A stretch of 64,000 nt of DNA from Thomasclavelia cocleata (GTDB taxonomy: Bacteria > Bacillota_I > Bacilli_A > Erysipelotrichales > Coprobacillaceae): contig NZ_FOIN01000004.1 in assembly GCF_900102365.1 (NCBI RefSeq), positions 61,736 through 125,735 of the forward strand, written 5' to 3'. Made by a program: the position numbers and the translations under genes. Every line of letters begins with the position of its first letter. The first letter of the stretch is position 1. Under the pieces are notes generated by a model. The model did no database searches and was not told where the DNA came from. It was given only the letters and a program-made list of their open reading frames with translations. This document shows, piece by piece, positions 18,241 through 25,963 of the stretch.

Positions 18241-18303
18241 GAGGTTGCGAATCTTTTATGCTTTTTTATTTTACAATATAAATGAAGTTAGGAGATAACT
18301 TCA
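18241..18303 (+). promoter_or_regulatory. Repeated motif, copy A, before the tail operon (candidate late promoter/operator)
   Basis: A stretch beginning TTGCGAATCTTTTA, then a T-rich spacer and TTTTACAATATAAAT, is followed at once by the palindrome TGAAGTTA-GGAGA-TAACTTCA (18283-18303). The same block recurs at 22990-23051 with an even longer palindrome and, without palindrome, at 21862-21905. It lies 37 bases before the first structural gene and downstream of a terminator, so it probably contains the late promoter and a binding site. Confidence 0.6.
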
Positions 18304-18339
18304 AAAAAAGGGTAAAAGTGTAAAGGAGGTGTTCAATAA

Positions 18340-18720
18340 ATGAGCGATAATGAACAACAGATTTATATGCAGATAAGTAATAAAATCAAAGAGAAATACT
18401 TAGATGCACAAATTACTAATCAAAAGTTGTCTATTAATCAAACTAAATATCCAGCTGTTTCAATTGTTTTAACTAATAATTCAGTATTATCTCAATACAG
18501 TACATTTGATCAGATAGAGAGTGTTTGTAATGAAGTGTTTGAATTTGAAGTAGCAAATTCACATGAATCAGGAATGAGTGATGTTAAAGCAATTTTAATG
18601 ATTATTGATGAACAGATGAATGAGTTTGGCTATTTACGAATCCAGCAAGGTTTGATTGAAGACAAAGAAATTAATGATATTAGAAGATTAGCAAAGTATG
18701 AAAAATTAATAACAAAATAA
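18340..18720 (+). CDS. Tail terminator (tail completion) protein
   Basis: 126 residues. The pattern KYPAVSIVLTNNSV, then a VFEFEVANSHESG strand pair, a helix VKAILMIIDEQMNEFGYLRI and a C-terminal arginine-rich strand matches the small tail-terminator proteins of Gram-positive siphophages, which cap the tube and set its end. An optimal AAAGGAGGTG lies before the ATG. It is the first gene of the structural operon, as expected for this protein just ahead of the tube gene. In a phage the connector and capsid genes would precede it; here only regulators do. Confidence 0.7.
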   Translation: MSDNEQQIYMQISNKIKEKYLDAQITNQKLSINQTKYPAVSIVLTNNSVLSQYSTFDQIESVCNEVFEFEVANSHESGMSDVKAILMIIDEQMNEFGYLRIQQGLIEDKEINDIRRLAKYEKLITK

Positions 18721-18733
18721 GGAGGACATACAA

Positions 18734-19201
18734 ATGTCAGCAATTGCAATGAGTACAGCAGGTGTAACAGTGAATTATGCAGTAGAAGCTACTGCAGGAA
18801 CAAGACCAACAACAGGATATATTAAAATTCCTAGCATTAAATCAGTACCAGAGATGAATCCATCTCCTGAAACATTAGAAACAACTGATTTAAGTCAAAC
18901 TGAGTTTAAAACATATGTAGAAGGTTTAAAAGACTTAGGTGGAGCTTTAGCTTTTCTAGCTAACTTTACTACTGAATTAGAAGAAGCATGGACTACTTTA
19001 GTTGAAGCTTATAAAACAGCTAAAGCAAGCGGTAAAGCAGTTTGGTTTGAAATCAAACATCCAGGATTAGAAAAATCAGTTTTCTTTACAGGACAACCTA
19101 GTGCAATGGGATTACCAGCTATGGCAGTTAATAGTGTATTAGAAACTAACTTATATATCACACCAACAAATGCCCCAACTTGGCAAGCAAAAACAGAATA
19201 A
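18734..19201 (+). CDS. Major tail tube protein
   Basis: 155 residues. It shows the features of siphovirus tube proteins: an N-terminal AGVTVNYAVEATAGTRPTTGYIKI loop-strand, the EMNPSPETLETTDLSQTEFKTYVEGLKDLGGALAF signature, and a beta-rich C-terminus. Many copies would stack as hexameric rings into the tail shaft. AAGGAGG precedes the ATG and codon use is even, suggesting high expression. It lies 13 bases after the tail-terminator gene and 19 before the chaperone gene. Confidence 0.88.
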   Translation: MSAIAMSTAGVTVNYAVEATAGTRPTTGYIKIPSIKSVPEMNPSPETLETTDLSQTEFKTYVEGLKDLGGALAFLANFTTELEEAWTTLVEAYKTAKASGKAVWFEIKHPGLEKSVFFTGQPSAMGLPAMAVNSVLETNLYITPTNAPTWQAKTE

Positions 19202-19220
19202 TTTTTAGGAGGAAATAAAC

Positions 19221-19547
19221 GTGGCTAAGGTAATTAATTTTACATATAAGGATGTAGATTACACCCTTGAATATACAAGAAAAACATTAGAAAAGATGGA
19301 AGCAGATGGAATAGTATTGGCTCAATTAGATAAAAAACCAGTAACTATTTTACCTAAATTATTTCAATATGCCTTCTTTGCACACCATAAAAGAATTTCA
19401 AAAATATTGGTTGAAGAAATTTTTGAATTATTTACTGATAAAAATGATATGTACAATAAATTAAGTACAATGGCAATGGATACTTTAAATACCCTATTTG
19501 AGGATAATACCTCAAAAAACGCCATCAAGTGGAAAGCCAATTTCTAG
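19221..19547 (+). CDS. Tail assembly chaperone, short form (gpG-like)
   Basis: 108 residues from a GTG start with AGGAGG upstream. It matches the DUF5055-like assembly chaperones found between tube and tape-measure genes: INFTYKDVDYTLEYTRKTLEKME, then PVTILPKLFQYAFFAHHKRIS. Such proteins coat the tape measure during tail assembly. The gene carries an A AAA AAC slippery heptamer at 19514-19520 in the correct frame, so part of the product should continue into the following reading frame as a longer gpGT-like protein. Confidence 0.82.
   Translation: MAKVINFTYKDVDYTLEYTRKTLEKMEADGIVLAQLDKKPVTILPKLFQYAFFAHHKRISKILVEEIFELFTDKNDMYNKLSTMAMDTLNTLFEDNTSKNAIKWKANF
19514..19520 (+). promoter_or_regulatory. 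Programmed -1 ribosomal frameshift site (A AAA AAC)
   Basis: The heptamer is phased as A-AAA-AAC relative to the upstream gene, the standard slippery form. A slip of one base moves the ribosome into exactly the frame of the next gene, with no stop between the site and that ORF. The downstream ORF has no RBS of its own. The expected fusion is about 236 residues. Confidence 0.8.
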
Positions 19548-19930
19548 AAGAAGAACTTTCCACACAAAATAAATCATATACAGAAATATTCAAAGAAGTA
19601 TTACCCTTTTATATAAGTATTGGAATGAGTATTGATCAGTTTTATAATCAAGATGTTACTTTAGCTACAGTTTATCGAAAAGCTTATGATATAAAAAATG
19701 AGCGAGATAATAATCAGTTATGGCTTCAAGGAATGTATATTTATGATGCTATTAGCACATCAATATATAATGCATTCTGTCGTAAAGCTGGTCAACAAGC
19801 TGCTTCCTATACCTCAAAACCCTATCCTATCAATCAAAAGCAACTAGAAGAAGATCATGAAAAAACAGTTGAACGTGAACGTGCGAAAGCAAAGGTATGG
19901 ATGGAAAATTGGGTTAATGCATATAAATAA
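19529..19930 (+). CDS. Tail assembly chaperone, -1 frame extension (gpT-like)
   Basis: A 133-codon frame, open from the slippery site onward (19520) and nominally starting at a GTG without any Shine-Dalgarno sequence. It is therefore best read as the C-terminal part of the frameshift product of the preceding gene. It is helical, with a FCRKAGQQAA segment and a charged end (DHEKTVERERAKAKVW) that would contact the tape measure. Its last codon is followed 5 bases later by a terminator. Confidence 0.8.
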   Translation: MESQFLEEELSTQNKSYTEIFKEVLPFYISIGMSIDQFYNQDVTLATVYRKAYDIKNERDNNQLWLQGMYIYDAISTSIYNAFCRKAGQQAASYTSKPYPINQKQLEEDHEKTVERERAKAKVWMENWVNAYK

Positions 19931-19935
19931 GTATG

Positions 19936-19965
19936 AAGGAATGTTTAAAATAACATTCCTTTTAT
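19936..19965 (+). terminator. Internal terminator inside the tail operon
   Basis: A 10-bp perfect stem AAGGAATGTT / AACATTCCTT with a 6-nt loop precedes TTTTATC. It lies between the chaperones and the cargo island and should stop or weaken transcription before the tape-measure gene, which thus needs its own promoter or antitermination. Confidence 0.78.
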
Positions 19966-20066
19966 CATGTTTAATATTTAGAAGAGATTACAAATATTTT
20001 AAAATATATATTATTAGTAGTTAGATTAAATGTTTGATATAATTAGTATGAAAGGAAGGGAAAAAC

Positions 20067-20879
20067 ATGAAAAAGTTTATATTAGGGATGTGCTGTGTTT
20101 TATTATTATGTGGATGTGGTAGTAAAAGAGAGGTGAAGAATTATTATGATGTAGTTGATACTTTTGAAGAATTTGGTTTTAAAGAGGAAAAGGTATCATT
20201 GCATTTAAATGGTGGAGCATATTATTTTGAATTAAATGGTGAGAGTTTTGATATGTTTTTTCAGTATGATAGGGAAAAAAATAGAGCCACTGCTGACAGA
20301 TTATGTTATTATTCTGTAGATGAAGAATCAAGTGTAGAGGTATATAAAAATACTGAATTATCAAGTAATAAAGATTTTGAATATGAGGATGTTGATGAAA
20401 AAATAAGAGAGCAGTTAGATAAGTCATTAGATGAAATGGATGTAACTTATGAAGAATTTAGTGGCTGGTGTAAAGATATGATTGCTAAAAAAGATTTTTC
20501 AAAATATCTAAAAGATAACTTGACAGGTGTAGATTATCTAGATTATGTTTTTGGTTATGATTTAGAAGTTAAAGAAGTTGATAATACAAGTATCATGATA
20601 AAAGATAAGAAATATTGTATTTTAGTAAAGAATGATATCGTATATGCAATTCCTAGAACATATGATTTTATTAGTAGTACTGGTTATATGTATTTACCAG
20701 AAGCTAATGCAGGTGGTTATAATCAAAAACAATCTAATTCTATTTATAACTTTGAAACAAATGAAGTTATACAAGGAGAAATGACACAAGAAGATATAAA
20801 AGCAGTTAAAGAAATTAAAAAATGGTATGATGGAGTATTAGAAAAACATCATATGACTACTAATGATTTAAAGAAATAA
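20067..20879 (+). CDS. Lipoprotein of unknown function (cargo)
   Basis: 270 residues with a lipoprotein signal: hydrophobic MKKFILGMCCVLLLCGCG, with the lipidated cysteine at 17 in LLCGC. The mature domain is acidic, beta-rich at first and ends in a helical tail. I recognise no family. It is the only cargo gene in tail-operon orientation, has its own RBS (AAAGGAAGGG) and is enclosed by terminators on both sides. An exposed lipoprotein carried by a tailocin might protect the producer (immunity or exclusion), but that is a guess from position. Confidence 0.65.
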   Translation: MKKFILGMCCVLLLCGCGSKREVKNYYDVVDTFEEFGFKEEKVSLHLNGGAYYFELNGESFDMFFQYDREKNRATADRLCYYSVDEESSVEVYKNTELSSNKDFEYEDVDEKIREQLDKSLDEMDVTYEEFSGWCKDMIAKKDFSKYLKDNLTGVDYLDYVFGYDLEVKEVDNTSIMIKDKKYCILVKNDIVYAIPRTYDFISSTGYMYLPEANAGGYNQKQSNSIYNFETNEVIQGEMTQEDIKAVKEIKKWYDGVLEKHHMTTNDLKK

Positions 20880-20916
20880 AAAAAGTCCTCCATGTAAATT
20901 CATGGGGGATTTTTAA
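20877..20916 (+). terminator. Terminator after the cargo lipoprotein
   Basis: A stem of about 12 bp (AAAAGTCCTCCATG with CATGGGGGATTTTT, with wobble pairs) has a 6-nt loop and a T tail, starting at the stop codon of the lipoprotein gene. Confidence 0.8.
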
Positions 20917-20986
20917 GAAAAATAGGATTTATTTTTCTTAAAAATCTTCAGTAATATCATCTCTTACATTTTAAACTGAAGCAAAA

Positions 20987-21193
20987 CTAATATTTAATTC
21001 TTATTATATCTTGACTAATTGAAACATCAGCTGAATTATCACCAGCTAAAGAATTATCAGTTAATTTTAAAACTTTTAATCTAACTTTATATGCTTCATC
21101 AGATATGCCATTAAGTTAAGAGCTTTCACTACTATCACATCTAGTTATATTAGTGATTCTAAAGCAAAATAATAAACTAAGTAGTTTTTTCAT
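20987..21193 (-). pseudogene. Broken small lipoprotein gene
   Basis: On the minus strand an ATG with an AGGAAG RBS opens a 68-codon frame: a signal-like MKKLLSLLFCF, a cysteine in TRCDSSESS, a stop at codon 26, then a coding-like run (GISDEAYKVRLKVLKLTD, SADVSISQDIIRIKY) to the final stop at 20987. The single in-frame stop in otherwise coherent coding sequence points to recent inactivation. Sequence on either side (20917-20986, 21194-21328) shows nothing else. Confidence 0.6.
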
Positions 21194-21328
21194 TTATTAT
21201 TTCTTCCTATAATTATACTTATTGTTTTGATAAATTCACTATAAAACGGGATAATATGTTAAATATAGTTGAAAATAGTAAAGTAATACTAAATTGATTA
21301 ATAAAATAATTTATTTAACTATAAATAG

Positions 21329-21790
21329 TTATTTAGATTTTAAGGTCTCTATTAATGTATCAAATTTATCATTTAATTCTTTATTTTGTTCAATTAATGT
21401 ATTGAATTTGTTTTCTAATTCTTTGTTTTGATTAATTAACATATCAAATTTATTGTTTAATTCTTTATTTTGTTCTACCAAAGTATCAATGCTTTTTCTA
21501 CTGCTGGATAATTGATTTAAAATATAAAAATCAAGAAATAAAGAAGCAGTAACAGCATAACTGGTTTTAAGTTCACTCGATGGAAGATCAGGGGTATATA
21601 ATTGCTTACCTAATAATTTTGAAAAGTTTCTTGTTTTTTCTAAAAACTTTATGTCCTCTTCAGAATTGGTAAAATTAATATCTTTATAAAATTCTCTTAA
21701 TTTTTTTTCTGCTTCTTGTCTTTCTTTTTCTAGCAGTTGCTTCTCTTTATCCTTTTGTAGTATCTCGTTTTCTGAACGAAATAGTTTCAT
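21329..21790 (-). CDS. Coiled-coil protein, paralogue 1 (cargo)
   Basis: 153 residues. An N-terminal charged coiled coil (EKERQEAEKKLREFYKDI) is followed by a middle segment with a hydrophobic helix (YAVTASLFLDFYILNQL) and a C-terminal tract of four near-repeats of about 14 residues built on the unit (I/V)-x-QNKEL-x-x-K-F-D-x-L. It is clearly homologous to the gene at 23079-23531, which shares the start MKLFRSENE, FLEKTRNFSKL and the LKSK end. An RBS (GGAGGGAT) is conserved in both. The two copies flank the SHOCT-domain gene. No known family; a helical bundle or membrane-associated oligomer is plausible. Confidence 0.7.
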   Translation of the reverse strand: MKLFRSENEILQKDKEKQLLEKERQEAEKKLREFYKDINFTNSEEDIKFLEKTRNFSKLLGKQLYTPDLPSSELKTSYAVTASLFLDFYILNQLSSSRKSIDTLVEQNKELNNKFDMLINQNKELENKFNTLIEQNKELNDKFDTLIETLKSK

Positions 21791-21861
21791 ACAAATCCCT
21801 CCTCAACTATCATAAGTAGATTATAAACTAAGAAGGTGTAAAAATAAATGCTTATAAATAT

Positions 21862-21905
21862 GTTGTGACTCTTTTAGAAATTTTTATTTTACAATATATA
21901 AATAG
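21862..21905. promoter_or_regulatory. Repeated motif, copy B
   Basis: TTGTGACTCTTTTA, a T-rich spacer and TTTTACAATATATAAAT closely match copy A at 18241 in spacing and sequence, but no palindrome follows. It lies between the start of the first coiled-coil gene and the end of the SHOCT gene, in plus orientation, so it would fire against the SHOCT gene. Confidence 0.45.
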
Positions 21906-21928
21906 GATTATTAAATGTTATCAGGAAT

Positions 21929-21957
21929 AAAAAAAGAATGTACAAAAGTGCATTCCT
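21929..21957 (-). terminator. Terminator of the SHOCT-domain gene
   Basis: On the minus strand GAATGCAC and GTACATTC form a stem of 8 bp with one mismatch around a TTTT loop, followed by seven T residues. An outer pairing TCAGGAAT / ATTCCTGA also exists. It lies 10 bases beyond the stop of the leftward gene. Confidence 0.8.
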
Positions 21958-21966
21958 GAATAATTA

Positions 21967-22773
21967 TTATAATCCTAATAACTGTTTCTTTTTAGTATCA
22001 AATTCTTCTTGAGTTATTATTCCTATTTGTAATAATTCATGTAATTTCTTTAGTTCTTCTAATGGGATGGAATTATCATCGGGAGCAGTATTATTTTTAG
22101 AATTCATACAGCAAATATTTTCAAGAATAGATAAATCTTTTTGGCATTGCTCTACCATCATTTCTGTCAGCTCATCCTTTTTCTCATCATTTTTTTGAAT
22201 ATAACTTATATATATATGAGGTTGTTCAAATGAATTAAGATTAAGTTTAATACGTAAATCTCTAATGGTTGTAGTTTCTAGTCTAGGCGCTCCCATTGCT
22301 CCAATAATTGCACCTGTATCACCAAGAATTGCTTTTCCAGCAAGTGCTTCAATATAGCTGCCAGAGATTATTTTAGTTTCATTTTGAATAAGTTCAAAAC
22401 TGTTAATATTACTAAAGTTTATATTTATTGAATTACTATTATTTTTTGATTTAGGATAAACAGTTAATATTTTATCATCATCATTTACGATTAAACGGTG
22501 GGTATATGGGAGTAAAAATTTGTATATATCATGGCAAATTTCATTATGTTTGGGCATAAAAAGAGACGATAAATATTCTTTTTTGTTAATAAATTTAAAA
22601 AATAACCAGCCTTTTTTGCTATTTCTGTATTCCCAAAAGGCAACAGATTCAAGTTCTTCAAAAGGAAATTCATGTCTCTCACCTTTGCGAATGTAAATAG
22701 TTTTTTCTCTAACCTCTAGTTCACTAAAAGCGCCTAATTTTATTTTGTACATATTAGTATCACTCTCTTTCAT
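21967..22773 (-). CDS. SHOCT-domain protein with PH-like domain (cargo)
   Basis: 268 residues. The C-terminal 35 residues (IPLEELKKLHELLQIGIITQEEFDTKKKQLL) are a classic SHOCT (short C-terminal) oligomerisation motif. The N-terminal two thirds contain two beta-rich PH-like segments (EVREKTIYIRKGERHEFPFEELESVAF; LIVNDDDKILTV) and a glycine-rich hinge (SYIEALAGKAILGDTGAIIGA) common in bacterial PH/SHOCT proteins. No signal peptide. It sits between two homologous coiled-coil genes on the same strand, an arrangement suggesting the three are one functional unit or a duplication. Confidence 0.78.
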   Translation of the reverse strand: MKESDTNMYKIKLGAFSELEVREKTIYIRKGERHEFPFEELESVAFWEYRNSKKGWLFFKFINKKEYLSSLFMPKHNEICHDIYKFLLPYTHRLIVNDDDKILTVYPKSKNNSNSININFSNINSFELIQNETKIISGSYIEALAGKAILGDTGAIIGAMGAPRLETTTIRDLRIKLNLNSFEQPHIYISYIQKNDEKKDELTEMMVEQCQKDLSILENICCMNSKNNTAPDDNSIPLEELKKLHELLQIGIITQEEFDTKKKQLLGL

Positions 22774-22910
22774 TAATATAGTTTATTAAATAATTATAAC
22801 ATGAAGTATTTAAGGTTTCATTAAAAAAAGATGAGGTAAAAAAATGCTTAGCCTTAGATTATTATTCTATATAGCTATTAATATAAGTATTATTAATAAA
22901 TAAGAATATG

Positions 22911-22958
22911 AAAGCATCTATCATTCAGCAATCATGGAGCTGTTTTATAGATGCTTTT
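22911..22958. terminator. Hairpin upstream of motif copy C
   Basis: An 11-bp perfect stem (AAAGCATCTAT / ATAGATGCTTT) encloses an inner CAGC/GCTG stem and is followed by a T-rich stretch on the plus strand. It would insulate the following plus-strand motif copy C from upstream read-through. The flanking 22774-22910 holds only AT-rich sequence. Confidence 0.6.
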
Positions 22959-22989
22959 ATATTTTAAAATAATTTGCTTAATTATAAAT

Positions 22990-23051
22990 GGTAGCGAATC
23001 TTTTAGAGGTTTCTACTTTACAATAAAGTTGAAGTTAGAAACTAACTTCAA
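22990..23051 (+). promoter_or_regulatory. Repeated motif, copy C, with 10-bp palindrome
   Basis: GTAGCGAATCTTTTA, a pyrimidine-rich spacer and CTTTACAATAAA are followed by TTGAAGTTAG-AAA-CTAACTTCAA, a perfect 10-bp dyad. Layout and order match copy A, and again a hairpin precedes it. In plus orientation it could drive the tape-measure operon, in which case the leader would be antisense to the coiled-coil gene at 23079-23531. Confidence 0.6.
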
Positions 23052-23078
23052 TAAAGTAGAACTACTTTTAATAAATAG

Positions 23079-23531
23079 CTATTTAGATTTTAAGATTTCA
23101 ATTAATTGATCAAATTTATTATTTAATTCTTTGTTTTGTTCGATTAGTGTATCAAGTTTATCCTCCAATTTAGCATTTAATTCTTTATTTTGTTTTACCA
23201 AAGTATCAATGCTTTTTCTACTATTAGATAATTGATCTAAAATATAAAAATCAAGAAATACTGAAGCAGCAACGGCATAATAGGTTCTAAATTCACCTGA
23301 TGAAAGATCTGGAGTATAAAAATGTTTGCCTGATAATTTTGAAAAATTTCTTGTTTTTTCTAAAAACTCTATTTCCTCTTTAGAATTGATAAAATCAATA
23401 TCTTTATAAAATTCTCTTAATTTTTTTTCTGCTTCTTGTTTTTCTTTTTCTAGCTGTTGTTTTTCTTTTTCTATTTGTTGTTTTTCTTTATCATCTTGAA
23501 GTACCTCGTTTTCTGAACGAAACAATTTCAT
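23079..23531 (-). CDS. Coiled-coil protein, paralogue 2 (cargo)
   Basis: 150 residues, homologous over its whole length to the protein at 21329-21790. The N-terminal coiled coil has an additional EKEKQQ repeat, while the C-terminal QNKEL repeat tract is shorter and rearranged. The central FLEKTRNFSKL and the YAVAASVFLDFYILDQL helix are conserved. The upstream (GGAGGGATTTGTATG) and downstream flanks are also similar between copies, so the duplication unit included the RBS and 3' end. Unknown function. Confidence 0.7.
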   Translation of the reverse strand: MKLFRSENEVLQDDKEKQQIEKEKQQLEKEKQEAEKKLREFYKDIDFINSKEEIEFLEKTRNFSKLSGKHFYTPDLSSGEFRTYYAVAASVFLDFYILDQLSNSRKSIDTLVKQNKELNAKLEDKLDTLIEQNKELNNKFDQLIEILKSK

Positions 23532-23614
23532 ACAAATCCCTCCTCAATTATTATAAGTAAATTATAAACTAGGAAGGCATAAAAATAAATAAATATTATA
23601 AAGGAGGTGTGTTT

Positions 23615-25948
23615 ATGGATGACACATTATATAAAAATCTTATTAATTCAACACAGGAATTAGAAAATATGTGTAAATTATTATCTAATATAGATGGTGA
23701 ATTAAAAAAAATAAATGAAACATGTAGTGAACAAAGTAAAAATCCAATCAGTAATATTATAGGAGATGTCTCAAATGTAGTATCAGTAATAAAAGATTTG
23801 AAAGATATAGGATCAGGATTAAGTGCAATTGCAGAGAGTGGTGGTGCATTAGCCCCAGTACTTATAAATTTAAGTACTATTATATCAAGTATTGCTCCAT
23901 ATTTATCTTTGATTGCAGTAGTAACAGGTGTAGTGACAGTAATAGGATCATTGATTACAGGTACTGATGAAGCAGCTGATAAAACAGATAAGTATGTAGA
24001 AAAATTAAATAAAAAAAGGGAAGCATTACGTGAAAATACCGAAGAATTGAAAAAGAATTCACAATCAATGATTGAAAATACAAAATCAATTCAAACTGAT
24101 TATGGTTTTACTCTTAGACAAGTAGATGAATTAGTTAAATTAACTGGTGAAGGTGGTTATGCTACTAATCTTGAAAAAGCTAAATATTTAGTAGAACAAA
24201 TAAATGATGTACTACCTAATAGTGTTAGTATTACTGAAGATGGGAAAATTGCATGGAAAGATAATACTAAAAATGTTCAGGAAAATGCTGATGCAATAAA
24301 AGCAGGTATTAAAGAATTAGAAAGAAGAGCAATACTTGAATCTTATGAAAAAGATGCTGCAGAAGCATTAAAAAATCGTGTTGAATATCAAGCTAAATTA
24401 ACAGCTGCAGAAAAAGATTATAACGATGCAGTTGATGCAGTTGCTGCTGCAGAGGAACGTTACCAAAAAGCAAAGAATGGTAATGGTATAAATGCAAGAA
24501 AATATGAAGAAGAAGTAGCGAAAGCAAATAAAAAGTTAGAGGAACAAGAAAAAATTCTTTATGATACACAAAGTCAATTTGCTGCAAATGAAAAGATGAT
24601 TAATATGTGTAGCTATTCTTATGAATCTTTGGATGGTAATATTGATGCAACTGCTAAATTACATGCTGAGCTGTATACAAAAATAGGTGAAAGAGGAACA
24701 TCCAGTTGGAAAAGTCTTGGTGAAGCTTTAGTTGATTTAGATCGTCAATATGATGAACATTTAAAAAATGGATTAGATGATTCAAGTGAAGAAATTGAAT
24801 TAAATACTAAAACTACAGATTTGATTAGACAACAATGTTTTGATAAGGCAGCAGCATTTGATAAATCGTTTGATGAAATGATTCAAACATTAGAAAAAAA
24901 AGGTGTTACTTTAACTGAGGAGGAACTAGAAGAATGGAAAAAACAGTATAGTAATTATGAGCAAAATATCAAAAATAAGGAAAAATTACAAAAATTAGGT
25001 TTTGATAATATGCTTACCCAGTTAGTAGAAAATAGTGATGCATTTAATGAAAAGGAACAAGAAATTTTAAATAAAGAAATACTAAATTGGGTAGGAAATG
25101 CAACAACTAAAGAAGAAATTCAAGCTTTAAATACAGAAACTCTTTTAACAAAATTAAAAGAATCAGGAATTGAACTTAATAGTACTCAAGAGGGTATATT
25201 AAATGAGCAATGTGAAATTTGGAAAAATAAGGGGATTGAAAAAATACAAATATTTGATGATACGATTTCGACATTAAATAATGAATTATCTGATGGCTAC
25301 TCTAATATGAATGAGCAAACAAGATCTAGACTAACTGATATGATTACTATTTTAAGGGATAGTGGTATTGAAGGCGGTGTAGAATTATGTCAAAAATTGG
25401 CAAAAAGCCTAGATGATAATGATGGAAAAGTCACAGATGAGACAAAGGAAATTATTAATGAAATGGAGGGGCTGGTACTAGGAGCTAAACTAAAATTAGT
25501 ATTTGGAGCAGAAGGACCTGGAGAAAAAGCTATATTAGATATGATAACTATCGCAAAAGGAAAAGTAGAAAGTTTGAAATTACCTCTTGGAATGAATGCG
25601 GTTATAAGTGTGGCGATAAAATCATTAGAAAATAAAGTTAAAAACGGTAAGGAATTTGCTAATGGTGGATTCCCAGATACTGGTGAATTGTTCATAGCTA
25701 GGGAAGCTGGTCCAGAGTTAGTAGGACGAATCAATGGTAAGACTGCTGTTGCTAATAATGATCAAATAGTTTCTGGTATTAGTTCTGGTGTTTATAATGC
25801 TATGGTTAGTGCTATGTCAAGAAATCATCGTGCTAATACTACAGTTACTGCTGTTTTCCAAGTTGATGGAAAACAAGTGGCTAAACAGGTAATTAATGCT
25901 CATAATAGAGAAGTTATGCAAACTGGTAGAAGTCCATTATTAATATAG
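23615..25948 (+). CDS. Tape measure protein
   Basis: 777 residues from the ATG at 23615, which has AAGGAGG 7 bases upstream; the in-frame GTG at 23609 is too close to that RBS. Long helical regions, a hydrophobic stretch at about 55-115 (glycine/alanine/isoleucine-rich, as in membrane-inserting tape measures), a coiled coil at about 120-320 and a characteristic C-terminal FANGGFPDTGELFIAREAGPELVG segment identify it. In tails the length of this protein sets shaft length; at about 0.15 nm per residue the tail would be near 115 nm (inference). It begins the second half of the structural operon, after the cargo island. Confidence 0.9.
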   Translation: MDDTLYKNLINSTQELENMCKLLSNIDGELKKINETCSEQSKNPISNIIGDVSNVVSVIKDLKDIGSGLSAIAESGGALAPVLINLSTIISSIAPYLSLIAVVTGVVTVIGSLITGTDEAADKTDKYVEKLNKKREALRENTEELKKNSQSMIENTKSIQTDYGFTLRQVDELVKLTGEGGYATNLEKAKYLVEQINDVLPNSVSITEDGKIAWKDNTKNVQENADAIKAGIKELERRAILESYEKDAAEALKNRVEYQAKLTAAEKDYNDAVDAVAAAEERYQKAKNGNGINARKYEEEVAKANKKLEEQEKILYDTQSQFAANEKMINMCSYSYESLDGNIDATAKLHAELYTKIGERGTSSWKSLGEALVDLDRQYDEHLKNGLDDSSEEIELNTKTTDLIRQQCFDKAAAFDKSFDEMIQTLEKKGVTLTEEELEEWKKQYSNYEQNIKNKEKLQKLGFDNMLTQLVENSDAFNEKEQEILNKEILNWVGNATTKEEIQALNTETLLTKLKESGIELNSTQEGILNEQCEIWKNKGIEKIQIFDDTISTLNNELSDGYSNMNEQTRSRLTDMITILRDSGIEGGVELCQKLAKSLDDNDGKVTDETKEIINEMEGLVLGAKLKLVFGAEGPGEKAILDMITIAKGKVESLKLPLGMNAVISVAIKSLENKVKNGKEFANGGFPDTGELFIAREAGPELVGRINGKTAVANNDQIVSGISSGVYNAMVSAMSRNHRANTTVTAVFQVDGKQVAKQVINAHNREVMQTGRSPLLI

Positions 25949-25963
25949 GAGGAGGTGTATGAA

